DNA of 41,448 bases from Porphyromonas gulae DSM 15663 (GCF_000378065.1 NZ_KB899173.1:1-41448); one strand, 5' to 3'. Shown: positions 27,201 to 36,509, counted from the first letter of the stretch. Notes: generated by a model from the letters alone, not told the origin. Numbers and translations are program-made.

Positions 27201-29936
27201 GAATCGGCCTGCCTGAGTCAGGTCGTAGAACAGATACAACTCCTGAGCATCCGCATCCTTGGGAGTGGCACCGACCAGGATGCGGGCAGGGCGCTGACTG
27301 TCGTATTTCTCCTCCGCCACATATGTCCAAAGACCTTGGGAGGGATTCGACAACTGACGGTCTTTCGGACGGAAGAGATAAATGTCCTTCGTAACACAGT
27401 CGGAATCCTCTCCGCCACTCTCGCCAAAACGCAATCGGTACTGTCCCGAAGGCAACTTGCCCCATTCGGCCGGAGCAGGCGTCACCACACCTGAAGCTGC
27501 GGTATAAAGCCGACCGATACGTTCATTGTTGCTATCGCACAGGAAGTAAGCGATGGATCCCTGCACCGTCTGTCCGGAAGTATTGGTAAGGGTGAATGTC
27601 AGATCCGGCAGATCGGTGGCAAGCCAGTTGTCTTCGTTGGCACGAATATATTTACCCACTTGGACATCCACCCTCTTGGGTTCTTTTCCCACGGGTATTC
27701 GGAGTACGGCGGTCTGCGTCTCGCCACCGGGGGCGGTCACATCTGCCGATAGCGTGTAGAGGAAGTAGGAATAGTCTTCCCGCCCTTCCGGCCGAGACAG
27801 CGAAACAGGTATGACGAAGTACCCCGATTCATCGACCACTGCCTCACCGGTCTGTACGATCTTATCGGCCACAGGCCTACCCCACCACCAACGCGTATAG
27901 GGGGTCAGGCTGAGCCGGTAGTTCACCGTAGCTCCTCGCATACCGATTCCGGTAAAGGTCTTGGCTTCGCCCCGTATGCGGAGGGAGTCGCCCATAGCGT
28001 ATGCAGCATCGGGACTCCGGAGACCGACTTCGAATGTAGGCCGCTTGTACTCTTCCACACTGAAGGGATATGTATTCCCCTCCACTCGTAGTGCGAACAG
28101 GCCATTCAAGATCCCTGCCGGGAGGTCGAAGCTACCGGAGAAACGTCCCATCTCATCTGCCTTGCATAGCAGCCGACCGATCTCCTTGAAGTTAGCATCT
28201 TGCAGCACGACTTCAACTTCCGATCCACCGATGGCACGTGCGTCCTCCACGGCATAACCTATCCGGTCGCACTGCCCGAAGAAAAGGACTCTCTGCCCGG
28301 GACGATAGATGGCGCGATCCGTGGAGACAATATACTTGCGCTCATTCTTCTTGGAAAGATCCACCTGATCCTGTTTGTAGGTGTAAGCAGAAACAACGGG
28401 ATGCGAGCGGTCACCGTCGGTATAGGGGAAGAAGCAATTGTAGCTTTTCGGCAGATCGATCCGGCCATACCGATCCGTGGGAGAAAGGGTATGAACCGAT
28501 GGGCCTGTAGAATAACGCATGGAAGCATCCACCGATGCGCCCTCCACGGGCTTGCCCGTCAGCGCATCGAGTACCTGCACACCCGGCATGGCCTGCTGAG
28601 CGAGGAAGAAGAGATCCGATACATGGAGCAGATTGTATTGGGGCACCGGCTTGGTCTCTTCGAGTACACACTGCTCTGCCGAGGCTTTCACCAGATAGAC
28701 CCCCTTGGGCAGATCCGGAAGTGTACAGCGGATCGAATCCATTTTCATATCGGCCCGGCCCTGTGTCCGGATGCTTTCCGTCCAAACAGGTGTTCCTTTC
28801 GCATACGAGTGCAGATCCTCCTGCTTTATACCAGCAGCTTGCAAGGCATTCATTTTCAGTCTGTACAGACTGATGAGGACAGAGCCGACATTGCGCGATG
28901 CGATCCGCATGCTCTTCGGGAGACGTGTATGCAGCCGGAGGGGATAGTCGCACTTGACGAAAGAAGCCAAAATACGCGAAGCCCGAGAGCTTTTCAGCAG
29001 GTTGATACGAGGAGCCTCCGGATACTTGGACAGATAGCTGTTGCACAGATCGAGAGCAGATACATACTCCTCTTCATTGCAGTAGGCATTCACTCGTCTG
29101 TCCACCATACCGATTACATCGGGGAGATCCGAATACGCTGCTATCAGCTCGTCCATCCGACGACAGGAAGCTGCATCATCGAGCTTTCGACACCGCTTCT
29201 CGTAGTCCAATCGGTCGGTCTCCATCTCGAGCTGCTCACGTCTGCCAGAGAGATAAGATGCTGCTTGGCGCAGTTCCTGTTCGAGAGCATGCGAAATCTT
29301 TTCGTCAGCTTCCGAACTGCTACCGACAGCAAGGGCAAGGACGGATATACAGCTCTGATAGAGCGAACGGGGAGGTGCATCACATTTTTTCGGTTGGGAT
29401 TCGAACAAAGGACGGAAGTCCTCCGTTCGGGCTTGCAGGAGGGCTTTGCGATAGGAGAGGAATGCATCGAAATCTCGCAGGAAAGCGTCTTCGAACTGCT
29501 TTTCGCTCCATAGGCTCAGACGATTATCTTTCGGATTGCCTTGGACTGCATCCATCATATACGCAGGCCTGAACTGTCCGTATAGGACGTACATTCTCAG
29601 TCGCATGAAGAGAATCATGGCCCGATCCACAGGCCTGAGCCATGAGGCCTGCATGAGTTTGTCGAGGTCGTTCATCAACGGCTCCTCGGGATAGTCGTTG
29701 ATGTCGTTCTCCGGATCGTCATAGAGGAACATGCTGTGCAGAAGCATGGGCACATCACGGCGAGATTCGGCCATCACCCTGATCTTCTTCAGCGTCTCGG
29801 CCACCTTGCGCGGACGGCGTTCCTGACGGTATTGTTCCAGCTCCTTTTCCAAGGTAGCATAAGGATTCTGTGCATTCATTGCAGTAAGACCGATAGTCAA
29901 AGCAAGAAATAGACTGAAGATAACTCGTATGTTCAT
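24219..29936 (-). CDS. alpha-2-macroglobulin-like secreted protein (no thioester)
   Basis: This 1905-residue protein starts with a signal peptide (IFSLFLALTIGLTAMNAQ) and no lipobox cysteine, so it is probably periplasmic or exported. The macroglobulin core is recognised by STDRAIYRPGQRVLFFGQ (MG domain), FFEPALLTDERGEVSWSFTLPETLTRWHL (the segment before the helical domain) and the all-helical thioester-like domain around DGSWAWHPEMSSNDYLTDYV. The C-terminal MG10-type end contains GSYKLQYSTVVVRSGAYASG. The thioester motif CxEQ is absent: no cysteine occurs in the corresponding region (TDVQEEDAVSVASALYAN). Such proteins are thought to trap proteases, but this form would not bind covalently. 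The N-terminal 400 residues are helical and unfamiliar. Confidence 0.88.
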   Translation of the reverse strand: MNIRVIFSLFLALTIGLTAMNAQNPYATLEKELEQYRQERRPRKVAETLKKIRVMAESRRDVPMLLHSMFLYDDPENDINDYPEEPLMNDLDKLMQASWLRPVDRAMILFMRLRMYVLYGQFRPAYMMDAVQGNPKDNRLSLWSEKQFEDAFLRDFDAFLSYRKALLQARTEDFRPLFESQPKKCDAPPRSLYQSCISVLALAVGSSSEADEKISHALEQELRQAASYLSGRREQLEMETDRLDYEKRCRKLDDAASCRRMDELIAAYSDLPDVIGMVDRRVNAYCNEEEYVSALDLCNSYLSKYPEAPRINLLKSSRASRILASFVKCDYPLRLHTRLPKSMRIASRNVGSVLISLYRLKMNALQAAGIKQEDLHSYAKGTPVWTESIRTQGRADMKMDSIRCTLPDLPKGVYLVKASAEQCVLEETKPVPQYNLLHVSDLFFLAQQAMPGVQVLDALTGKPVEGASVDASMRYSTGPSVHTLSPTDRYGRIDLPKSYNCFFPYTDGDRSHPVVSAYTYKQDQVDLSKKNERKYIVSTDRAIYRPGQRVLFFGQCDRIGYAVEDARAIGGSEVEVVLQDANFKEIGRLLCKADEMGRFSGSFDLPAGILNGLFALRVEGNTYPFSVEEYKRPTFEVGLRSPDAAYAMGDSLRIRGEAKTFTGIGMRGATVNYRLSLTPYTRWWWGRPVADKIVQTGEAVVDESGYFVIPVSLSRPEGREDYSYFLYTLSADVTAPGGETQTAVLRIPVGKEPKRVDVQVGKYIRANEDNWLATDLPDLTFTLTNTSGQTVQGSIAYFLCDSNNERIGRLYTAASGVVTPAPAEWGKLPSGQYRLRFGESGGEDSDCVTKDIYLFRPKDRQLSNPSQGLWTYVAEEKYDSQRPARILVGATPKDADAQELYLFYDLTQAGRFIEREMIACRPGEIVEIVPMLPAAPLPESMNVSLYYVYGGKLYSRSIDLERRLPKREIKMSWSTFRDKLRPGEKETWKLRLADAEGKPLSHTMMAAWMYDAALDKIVHGSVFSSRFFSFADSPASLIRLSFPNSGYRVSGSVEDSYVQVGFKHPVFKTPQLCLWSATGYRYVSSDYYDEPVILGYGVSRAKSVDAFPMAVEAARADAVNEAKPESKESRIQESSVRVNFAETAFFEPALLTDERGEVSWSFTLPETLTRWHLLLFAHTKDMRLGMKEESVEVRKDFMLTPNLPRFLRMGDKGTASTSIRNESETVQQGFVRMELFDPATDKLLGGERLPFSVEAGGTVTVSFPLDPVSGYDALGVRFLAESQDFSDGEQHSIVQLPATERVVETIPLILYGGQSQTVDLDSLFPHRNGRPAMGTMALQVVSNPLWVAVQALPVMTDVQEEDAVSVASALYANSIAAALVSGRLLHAPALGESLRHYLAQPLDTLALQKSPLSSDELPWRAEMLAEQNNRQRLQALVASDRLTWTEQMLTDKLKRLQKSDGSWAWHPEMSSNDYLTDYVMTMLVRLSALTAAPEHKVFQAVKRMGWNALDDAASRLMDRMKEYEKKSKSKYKILPERALNYLYLLTLDSRAPGSRGHAARKYFLDILFRSLPHISILDMPRAAIVLHGVGRKALADDFLRSIREHIIRTPDQGAHFALPSGGYYWCDRRYGMQTEAIEAFARIGTPEDSSRIEGLQMWLLNQKRTQLWPSLPASSDAVYALLLGAGKEQMEEATVSVQAPIPALSGTFAGAGESRIAAVEDLPQGKLSAELARSGKGFAWTSFLAEYDAPVADLVATGNGLSVEKQLFSEQVIDGKLTLIPLQEDDRLEVGKRLVTQLTITLDRDMDFIVLTDKRAAAVEPIGQLSGYDYAAGTFYYREIKDSSTRFYFDRLVRGSYKLQYSTVVVRSGAYASGIATVSSAYAPEFTGHTDGGRQLQTVPVANTQ

Positions 29937-29969
29937 CGTACTGTCGCTTTGGTATTTGACATATTACCC

Positions 29970-30001
29970 CAAATATATGGAAAGTATTGTCTCGTTGTAA
30001 A
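29970..30001 (-). promoter_or_regulatory. promoter of the macroglobulin-like gene
   Basis: TATATTTG on the minus strand (29977-29970) is a perfect TAnnTTTG. TTTA lies 20 nt upstream in place of TTTG. The box is about 33 nt before the ATG. Confidence 0.6.
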
Positions 30002-30160
30002 CCAGCCTGTTATCGAATATCCACCCTGTCCAATGAGGCTGACACCGCCACGGGATGCAGTCCGCACACCGAGGTTCGGGCGAGAAGGCTTTGCCCCCTT
30101 AGGCGGCAGGGCGAGAGAAAAACAAAAATGGTGCGTAAAAAACGTGGCTTATGGTGGTGA

Positions 30161-30240
30161 AAAACGTGGCGCGAGATTTTTTTCGTTTTGGTTCGGGAAT
30201 GAAAAATTTTTCGCGCCAAAACGAAAATGTTTTGGCGCGT
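30161..30240 (+). repeat. dispersed hairpin repeat, copy B
   Basis: AAAACGTGGCGCGAGA, TTTTGGTTCGGGAA, TTCGCGCC and AAAACGAAAA follow the same order as at 15295, with only a few differences over about 65 nt. Arms GGCGCGA (30168-30174) and TCGCGCC (30211-30217) can pair. A shorter AAAAACGTGGC lies at 30138-30147. Confidence 0.75.
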
Positions 30241-30356
30241 GTTTTCAGTAATTGCGGGGCGGCAATTCGGGCGTTTGTGGTTCGTGTTTTTTCGGTTCAG
30301 GAATGCGCTGCAGAATCCAAAGGGAATCGAAAAGAATAGAACTGGCTTTAGTTTCG

Positions 30357-30364
30357 TATTTTTG
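30357..30364 (+). promoter_or_regulatory. -7 box close to ruvX start
   Basis: TATTTTTG matches TAnnTTTG. It ends only 7 nt before the ruvX ATG, which would give a very short or absent leader. No TTTG box is found upstream, so this is uncertain. Confidence 0.35.
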
Positions 30365-30371
30365 CACGGAT

Positions 30372-30788
30372 ATGGGACGAATACTGGCTATCGACTACGG
30401 ACGCAAAAGGACGGGACTTGCCGTCACCGACCCGCTGAAAATCATTCCGGGCGGACTGACCACAGTACCCACCCATACGCTGCTGGACTTCCTGCGCGAC
30501 TATGTCGGTCGGGAGCCGGTGGAGCGTTTTGTGCTGGGACTGCCGCGCCGGATGAACTACGAAGAGTCCGAATCGATGTCCTATATCCGCCCCTTTGCCG
30601 TTAAACTTGCCCAGGCCTTCCCCTCTATACCTATAACGTACGTGGACGAACGCTTCACTTCGCGCATGGCGCAGAGAGCCATTCTGGAGGCCGGGATAGG
30701 CAAGATGAAACGGCGGGACAAGGCACTGGTGGACGAGGTCAGCGCAGTCATCATCCTACAGTCGTATCTGGACAATCCCGAGAGATGA
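30372..30788 (+). CDS. ruvX: putative pre-16S rRNA nuclease / Holliday junction resolvase YqgF
   Basis: This 138-residue RNase H-fold protein of the YqgF/RuvX family begins [20 protein letters not shown], which contains the first active-site aspartate. Next come [26 protein letters not shown] (second acidic residue) and [16 protein letters not shown] (last aspartate). In E. coli the family matures the 5' end of 16S rRNA; a Holliday junction role has also been proposed. The start is set at the ATG at 30372, because an upstream extension would have no family similarity. It is followed by def after 106 nt. Confidence 0.93.
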   Translation: MGRILAIDYGRKRTGLAVTDPLKIIPGGLTTVPTHTLLDFLRDYVGREPVERFVLGLPRRMNYEESESMSYIRPFAVKLAQAFPSIPITYVDERFTSRMAQRAILEAGIGKMKRRDKALVDEVSAVIILQSYLDNPER

Positions 30789-30894
30789 ACGAGACGATCC
30801 CCCCTCCCCTGTTTTGGGACGGGGTGGTAGCGATCCCCACCAAAAGACAAGAGAAAAGACAATCACAAAGACACAACGACTATTCAATAGAATC

Positions 30895-31464
30895 ATGTTT
30901 CTTCCCATCTACCTATACGGACATCCGGTGCTGAGAAAAGTAGCAGAAGATATAACTCCGGACTATCCCAAACTGAAAGAGCTGATAGCCAACATGACGG
31001 AGAGCATGTACCACTCCGACGGCATCGGCTTGGCAGCTCCTCAAATAGGCTTGCCCATCAGGGTGCTCGTGATCGATGCCGATCCGCTGAAAGAGGATTA
31101 CCCCGAATGTGCCGGATTCAAGCGCGTGATGATCAACGCCCATATCGAAGAGCGAGGCGAAAATCTCTGCACCGAATACGAAGGCTGCCTCAGCCTTCCG
31201 GCCATACACGAGAAGGTGGAACGCCCCACCTCCATCCGCATTCGCTATGTGGACGAGGACTTTCAGCCGCACGAAGAGGTGCTCCACGGCTTTGCGGCAA
31301 GAGTGGTACAGCACGAATACGACCATATCGACGGGAAGCTCTTCATCGACCACATCAGTCCGATACGCAAGCAGCTGATCAAAGGGAAGCTGCAAAATAT
31401 CATCAAAGGCAACGTGCGGACTTCGTACCGCGTAGTGACAGCTCCGACCGGCAAAAAGCGGTAA
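30895..31464 (+). CDS. def: peptide deformylase
   Basis: The enzyme removes the formyl group from new proteins with an active-site metal. The 189-residue protein has all three motifs: GIGLAAPQ (43-50), EGCLS (96-100, Cys98 binds metal) and HEYDH (140-144, HExxH). The start at 30895 ([18 protein letters not shown]) agrees with the family; upstream codons do not. It probably shares a transcript with ruvX and with the TPR gene 36 nt downstream. Confidence 0.96.
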   Translation: MFLPIYLYGHPVLRKVAEDITPDYPKLKELIANMTESMYHSDGIGLAAPQIGLPIRVLVIDADPLKEDYPECAGFKRVMINAHIEERGENLCTEYEGCLSLPAIHEKVERPTSIRIRYVDEDFQPHEEVLHGFAARVVQHEYDHIDGKLFIDHISPIRKQLIKGKLQNIIKGNVRTSYRVVTAPTGKKR

Positions 31465-31500
31465 GCCGTAGCCGAATCCATTTCTCCCCGGTTCCTGATT

Positions 31501-33588
31501 ATGACATTCAAACGCTCCTTATTCTTCCTCCTGCTCCTGCTCTCTGTGGCTACAGCTCGGGCGCAGATAGACGTCGATCGGGTGATCACGATCGGGCGCA
31601 ACGCTCTCTACTTCAACGACTACGTGGTGAGCATCGGGTACTTCAACCAAGTGGTAGGCCTGCGCCCATGGATGGCCGAGCCTTACTTCTATAGGGGAAT
31701 AGCCAAGATCAGTCTGGAAGACTATACAGGGGCGGAAGCCGATGCTTCGGCCTGCCTGCAGCGCAATGCGCTCATCCCCAAAGCATATCTTCTTCGGGGC
31801 GTGGCACGGCAGAATCTGGGCAAGATCGATTCGGCCATTCAGGACTACCGCCGCGGATTGGAGCTGATGCCGAACGATGAGGGCATGCTGGTGAATCTGA
31901 CCGGAGTGCTCACCGACAGCAAACGCTACGCCGAAGCACGGGAAAGGGTAGCCGAGCTGCTCAGATTCTACCCCAAAAGCAAGCAGGCACATATAGCTCT
32001 CAGCGCAATAGAGCTGGGCGAACAGGATACCGTGGCAGCCATTCGCGAACTGAACGAGGTGCTTCGGATGGACTCTCTCTTCGCTCCTGCCTATTCGCAG
32101 ATGGCCATGCTGCACCTCAAGAGCAAGCGCAATGCAGAGGCTATGGCAGCTCTGGACAAAGCCATAGAATTGGAGCCGAGCGAACTGTCCAACTATATCA
32201 ACCGCGGTGTCATCCGCTACCAATCGAACGACTTGCGTGGAGCCATGGACGACTACAGCCACGTCGTTCGCCAAAAGCCGAACGACAAGCTGGCACGTTT
32301 CAACCGTGCCTTGCTCCGCTCCTACCTCGGCGACGTGAACAATGCCATCGAGGACTTCGATGTGGTGATCCGTCTGGAGCCGGAGAACTATCATGCGCTC
32401 TACAACCGTGCCATCCTCCTTGCGCAGATCAACGAGAACCGAAAAGCCATCGCCGACTTCGACAAAGTGCTGGGGCACTATCCCGACTTTGTCGTGGGCT
32501 ACTATGCTCGCTCCCAAGCTAAAAAGGCATTGGGCGACACTCGCGGAGCCGAACGGGACTACTGGCGCGCCTTCGACATAGAGAAAGCGGCACAGGGCAA
32601 GACCAAAAACACGAAAAAAAGCAGCTCTTCGACTTCAGCCAAAGAGACACGTGAGGACAGCGACGAAACGATAGAGAAGTTCAACCTGCTGGTCGTATCC
32701 GAGAAATCCTCCGAGAAACGCACACGCTATTCCAGTCGGATACGTGGGCGGATTCAGGACAACGACGTAGAGGTACAGCCTTCGCCGCTATTCGTCCTCA
32801 GCTACTACGAGCAGTCTTCTTCCGATGAAGTGCCGCGCATCTACTATTCGGAAGCCATTACCCGCTTCAACGATAAGAAGGTTCTGCCCAAGCGACTCAA
32901 GCCGATCAACCGTGAGGTGGCTCTGAGTCAAGAGCAGGTGGCCTATCACGAACAGGACATAACGGAAATATCAGAGAGGACTGCCGGCAATGCCGACATG
33001 TGTTTCCGCCGTGCTTTGGACTATATGCTGATACAGAATTTGGAGCAGGCTATCGCCGATTTCGATCAGGCCGTAGAGCTGAACAAGCAGTTTGCCCTCG
33101 CATACTTCGGACGAGCCATAGCACGTGCCAAGCTGATCGAGGCCCGTCAGGGAGCCTCCTTTATCCACCAAGAGGCCGAAACGGTGAATGTCACGACAAA
33201 AGCTCTGATCACGACACCGCGAACCAATGCGATGGGCGTACCGGTGGCAGCCGATGCCCCTGAGCGTAAGCCTGCCATATCGGATGTGGACGGTGAGCTG
33301 GTGATGCGCGATCTGAACCGCACGATCGAGCTGGATCCGGATTTTGCCTACGCCTACTACAATCGTGCCATACTACTGGCCAGACGAGGCGATACGGATG
33401 CTGCCCTGTCGGACTACGACCGCGCCATCAAAGCCTATCCGGAGTTTGCCGATGCTTATTTCAATCGCGGTCTGCTGTTGCTTTCGCGCGGAAAGGCCAA
33501 AGAAGGCATCGCCGATCTGAGCCGGGCAGGCGAATACGGCCTCTACAAGGCGTACAACATCATCAAACGAATGAGCGCGAAGTCATGA
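31501..33588 (+). CDS. exported TPR-repeat protein
   Basis: This 695-residue protein has an N-terminal signal peptide (FFLLLLLSVATARAQ). Many tetratricopeptide repeats run from about residue 40 to 350 and again from about 510 to 690, with typical AIADFDQAVELNKQFALAYFGRA and ALSDYDRAIKAYPEFADAYFNRG helices. A low-complexity charged stretch (GKTKNTKKSSSSTSAKETRE) lies between them. TPR arrays bind other proteins. The client is unknown; a role in the envelope is inferred from the signal peptide. Its stop overlaps the next start by four bases (ATGA), so the ABC-F protein is probably coupled to it in translation. Confidence 0.88.
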   Translation: MTFKRSLFFLLLLLSVATARAQIDVDRVITIGRNALYFNDYVVSIGYFNQVVGLRPWMAEPYFYRGIAKISLEDYTGAEADASACLQRNALIPKAYLLRGVARQNLGKIDSAIQDYRRGLELMPNDEGMLVNLTGVLTDSKRYAEARERVAELLRFYPKSKQAHIALSAIELGEQDTVAAIRELNEVLRMDSLFAPAYSQMAMLHLKSKRNAEAMAALDKAIELEPSELSNYINRGVIRYQSNDLRGAMDDYSHVVRQKPNDKLARFNRALLRSYLGDVNNAIEDFDVVIRLEPENYHALYNRAILLAQINENRKAIADFDKVLGHYPDFVVGYYARSQAKKALGDTRGAERDYWRAFDIEKAAQGKTKNTKKSSSSTSAKETREDSDETIEKFNLLVVSEKSSEKRTRYSSRIRGRIQDNDVEVQPSPLFVLSYYEQSSSDEVPRIYYSEAITRFNDKKVLPKRLKPINREVALSQEQVAYHEQDITEISERTAGNADMCFRRALDYMLIQNLEQAIADFDQAVELNKQFALAYFGRAIARAKLIEARQGASFIHQEAETVNVTTKALITTPRTNAMGVPVAADAPERKPAISDVDGELVMRDLNRTIELDPDFAYAYYNRAILLARRGDTDAALSDYDRAIKAYPEFADAYFNRGLLLLSRGKAKEGIADLSRAGEYGLYKAYNIIKRMSAKS

Positions 33589-35522
33589 TCTCCGTCAATA
33601 ATCTGACTGTCGATTTCGGCATCCGTCTGCTCTTCGATCAGGTATCATTCGTCATCAACAGGCGCGACCGTATCGCCCTTGTAGGGAAGAACGGTGCCGG
33701 CAAGAGTACGCTGCTCAAGCTGATTGCCGGCATGGAAGAGCCGACATCCGGACACATAGCACGCCCCAAGGGGATCCGCATAGGCTACCTGCCGCAGGTG
33801 ATGCGTTTACAGGACGGACGCACGGTTTACGAAGAGGTCGAACAGGCTTTCAACGATATTCGCCAAATAGAGGTAGAGGTACAGCGTCTGTCCGATGAGA
33901 TGGCCGGACGTACGGACTACGAATCGGAGGACTATATCCGGCTGATAGAGCATTATACGAATATGAGCGAGACCCTCTCTCTCATGCAACAGGGCAACTA
34001 TCATGCCGCGATCGAACAGACCCTGATCGGATTGGGCTTCGGCCGGGAGGACTTCCACCGCCCCACAGCCGATTTCAGCGGAGGATGGCGTATGCGGATA
34101 GAGCTGGCCAAACTCCTGCTCCAACGCCCCGAAGTATTGCTGCTCGACGAGCCGACCAATCACCTCGACATCGAATCCATCGGCTGGCTGGAGCAGTTCA
34201 TCGCCACCAATGCAGGAGCCGTTATCCTCGTATCCCATGACAGGGCATTCATCGACAATACCACGACACGCACTATCGAAATAGAACTGGGACATATATA
34301 CGACTACAAGACCAACTACAGCCACTATGTGGAGCTGCGCGAAGAGCGACTGCGGCAGCAGCTGCGAGCCTATGAGAATCAGCAGAAGATGATCCGCGAT
34401 ACGGAGGACTTCATCGAACGATTCAGATACAAGGCCACAAAGTCCGTACAGGTACAGAGCCGCATCAAGCAGTTGGAGAAGGTGGAGCGCGTGGAGATAG
34501 ACGAGCGGGATCGTTCGGCATTTCACTTCCGTTTCATTCCGGCACAGCCTTCCGGTAGTTATCCGCTAATAGTGGATGATTTGGCCAAGGCTTATGGCGA
34601 TCATCGGGTATTTTCCGGAGCCACATACACCATCGAAAGAGGCGAAAAGGTGGCTTTCGTAGGCAAAAACGGTGCCGGCAAAAGTACCATGGTCAAGTGT
34701 ATCATGGGAGAGCTGACAGACTACACCGGCAAGCTCGAACTGGGGCACAATGTGGAGCTGGGCTACTTTGCCCAAAACGAAGCCCAGGAGCTAAGGGGGG
34801 ATCTCACCGTATTCGACACGATAGACCGCGAGGCTGTGGGCGACATCCGTCTGCGTCTGAACGATTTGCTCGGGGCTTTCCTCTTCGGAGGCGAAGCATC
34901 GGAGAAGAAAGTAAGCGTTCTGAGCGGAGGAGAGCGAGCACGATTGGCTATTATCAGGCTTTTGTTACAGCCGGCTAACTTCCTTATTCTCGATGAGCCG
35001 ACCAATCACCTCGATATGCGCTCGAAGGATGTACTGAAAGAAGCGATCAGGAACTTCGATGGGACGGTGATCGTAGTTTCTCACGACCGCGAGTTCCTCG
35101 ATGGGCTTGTCAGCAAGGTGTATGAATTTGCCGATGGACGGGTGAACGAACACCTCGGAGGCATATACGACTATCTCCGGACTCGCCGTATGCAGACACT
35201 GACGGAGCTGGAGCGAACCACTACGATCGAAACCAAAAACACACGGGAGGCGATACCCGAAACGGAAGCCAAAGCGGACTACCGTCGGCAGAAAGAGGTA
35301 GCCAAACAGCTGCGTACACTGGAGCGAAGCGTAGCAGCCTGCGAGGAGCGGATCGGAAAATTGGAGTCGGAATTACAGGCAATAGAGGTGCAACTGCAAG
35401 ATCCGAAGCATGCGACCGATGCGAATCTGTTCGAGCGATACGCCGGCACGAAGCAAGAACTCGAAAAGGCTATGGAAGATTGGGAACAGGCTTCCGAAGC
35501 GTTATCCGAGGCCCAAGGATAA
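33585..35522 (+). CDS. ABC-F family ATPase (Uup-like) with C-terminal coiled coil
   Basis: This 645-residue protein has two intact ABC domains: Walker A GKNGAGKST in both, signatures DFSGGWRMR and LSGGERAR, and [22 protein letters not shown] with both catalytic glutamates present. A linker rich in Arg/Gln/Glu joins them. The last 80 residues form a coiled coil (KEVAKQLRTLERSVAACEERIGKLE), as in Uup/YdiF-type ABC-F proteins. Such proteins act on the ribosome or on DNA intermediates. Compared with the other ABC-F protein at 21513, both ATPase sites here look active. The gene starts inside the TPR stop codon. Confidence 0.93.
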   Translation: MISVNNLTVDFGIRLLFDQVSFVINRRDRIALVGKNGAGKSTLLKLIAGMEEPTSGHIARPKGIRIGYLPQVMRLQDGRTVYEEVEQAFNDIRQIEVEVQRLSDEMAGRTDYESEDYIRLIEHYTNMSETLSLMQQGNYHAAIEQTLIGLGFGREDFHRPTADFSGGWRMRIELAKLLLQRPEVLLLDEPTNHLDIESIGWLEQFIATNAGAVILVSHDRAFIDNTTTRTIEIELGHIYDYKTNYSHYVELREERLRQQLRAYENQQKMIRDTEDFIERFRYKATKSVQVQSRIKQLEKVERVEIDERDRSAFHFRFIPAQPSGSYPLIVDDLAKAYGDHRVFSGATYTIERGEKVAFVGKNGAGKSTMVKCIMGELTDYTGKLELGHNVELGYFAQNEAQELRGDLTVFDTIDREAVGDIRLRLNDLLGAFLFGGEASEKKVSVLSGGERARLAIIRLLLQPANFLILDEPTNHLDMRSKDVLKEAIRNFDGTVIVVSHDREFLDGLVSKVYEFADGRVNEHLGGIYDYLRTRRMQTLTELERTTTIETKNTREAIPETEAKADYRRQKEVAKQLRTLERSVAACEERIGKLESELQAIEVQLQDPKHATDANLFERYAGTKQELEKAMEDWEQASEALSEAQG

Positions 35523-35768
35523 TTTCAATGTCTCCGCCCCTTATCTCCTCGCCACCTTTCCCAAAAGACGATCTCGCTACCAATCCATAGAAGCCGGGAC
35601 GACCTTTCACATTCGTCCGAACACCTTTGATTTTCGCACCGTCTTCATCTCCTTTTTTCGGGTTGTAAGTACAATGAAGATCCGTAAAGCGGTAGAAAAG
35701 GGTTCTTCGGATTATTCTGGAAGGTTCAAGAATGGACTGCTCCGAAGAAGATAAAGGGAAAAAGCGTG

Positions 35769-36509
35769 CTACTGGGCCCAGACACAAGGGAAATAAGCCT
35801 CCAATCGATCCACAATTTGATCTATTTCCTCATGGCTCGGCTCCCGGACACCATCCAGTTGGTATTCCCAACCAAGAGCTTCGTATTTGTGCTTCCCGTA
35901 GGTATGATACGGCAATACTTCTACACGATCGATATTGGAGAAGCGAGAAAAGGCCTGTCCCAGTCGATCTATGTCTTCCGGCGAGTCGCTATAGCCGGGC
36001 ACAACGACGTAACGCAATCGAACCGGTTTCTTCATCTCCGACAGCAGCTCGGCAGTCTTCAGGGTAACGGTGTTCTGCCGGCCGGTAAGAATGCGGTGAC
36101 GATCGGCATTGAGCTGCTTGCAATCGAGAAGAACCATATCTACAGTTTCGAACAGGACTTGTGTATCACGATTCATGATACTGCCGTTCGTGTCGATACA
36201 GATGTGGATGCCGTTGAGCTTCAGCTCTCTACAGAGGGGAATGAGGGCCTTGGCCTGTAGTGTAGGTTCTCCGCCTGAGAAAGTGATGCCACCGCGACGG
36301 CCGAAAAAAGCTTTTTCGGAGAGTGCTCGGCGGAGGATCTCATCGCCGGGCAGGAACTTGGTCTTTTCACATTGCCGAGCGATTGTATCCGGATTGGCGC
36401 AATAGAGACAGCGGAAATTGCAGCCCTGCAGGAAGGCCACAAGACGTAATCCGGGACCGTCGAATGTCCCCATAGATTCGAAAGAATGGACGCGTATTAC
36501 AGGGAGCAT
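35769..36509 (-). CDS. pflA: pyruvate formate-lyase activating enzyme
   Basis: This 246-residue radical SAM enzyme installs the glycyl radical on PflB. The cluster motif CxxxCxxC is at Cys30, Cys34 and Cys37 (GCNFRCLYCANPDT). Next come GGITFSGGEPTLQ and the DTNGSI and LLDCKQLNADRH stretches. The N-terminal SMGTFDGPGLRLVAFLQGC is the family's usual opening. It lies after pflB on the same strand; a strong hairpin between them may lower its transcript level. Confidence 0.96.
   Translation of the reverse strand: MLPVIRVHSFESMGTFDGPGLRLVAFLQGCNFRCLYCANPDTIARQCEKTKFLPGDEILRRALSEKAFFGRRGGITFSGGEPTLQAKALIPLCRELKLNGIHICIDTNGSIMNRDTQVLFETVDMVLLDCKQLNADRHRILTGRQNTVTLKTAELLSEMKKPVRLRYVVVPGYSDSPEDIDRLGQAFSRFSNIDRVEVLPYHTYGKHKYEALGWEYQLDGVREPSHEEIDQIVDRLEAYFPCVWAQ

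Larger units (their letters stand above)
29937..30371. other. divergent gene-free region
   Basis: About 435 nt between the macroglobulin gene (minus) and ruvX (plus). It holds both promoters and the repeat copy at 30161-30240. No gene is seen. Confidence 0.6.

Noticed and set aside
26403-27494. Open frame of 363 codons on the plus strand
   Set aside because: Also antisense to the macroglobulin-like gene; rich in His/Arg/Ser with no recognisable motif.
28200-29513. Long open frame (437 codons) on the plus strand
   Set aside because: It is the antisense shadow of the macroglobulin-like gene; composition shows no domain and the minus-strand frame is clearly the real protein.
35470-35787. 105-codon minus-strand frame between the ABC-F gene and pflA
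   Set aside because: It overlaps the ends of both neighbours and has no recognisable feature.
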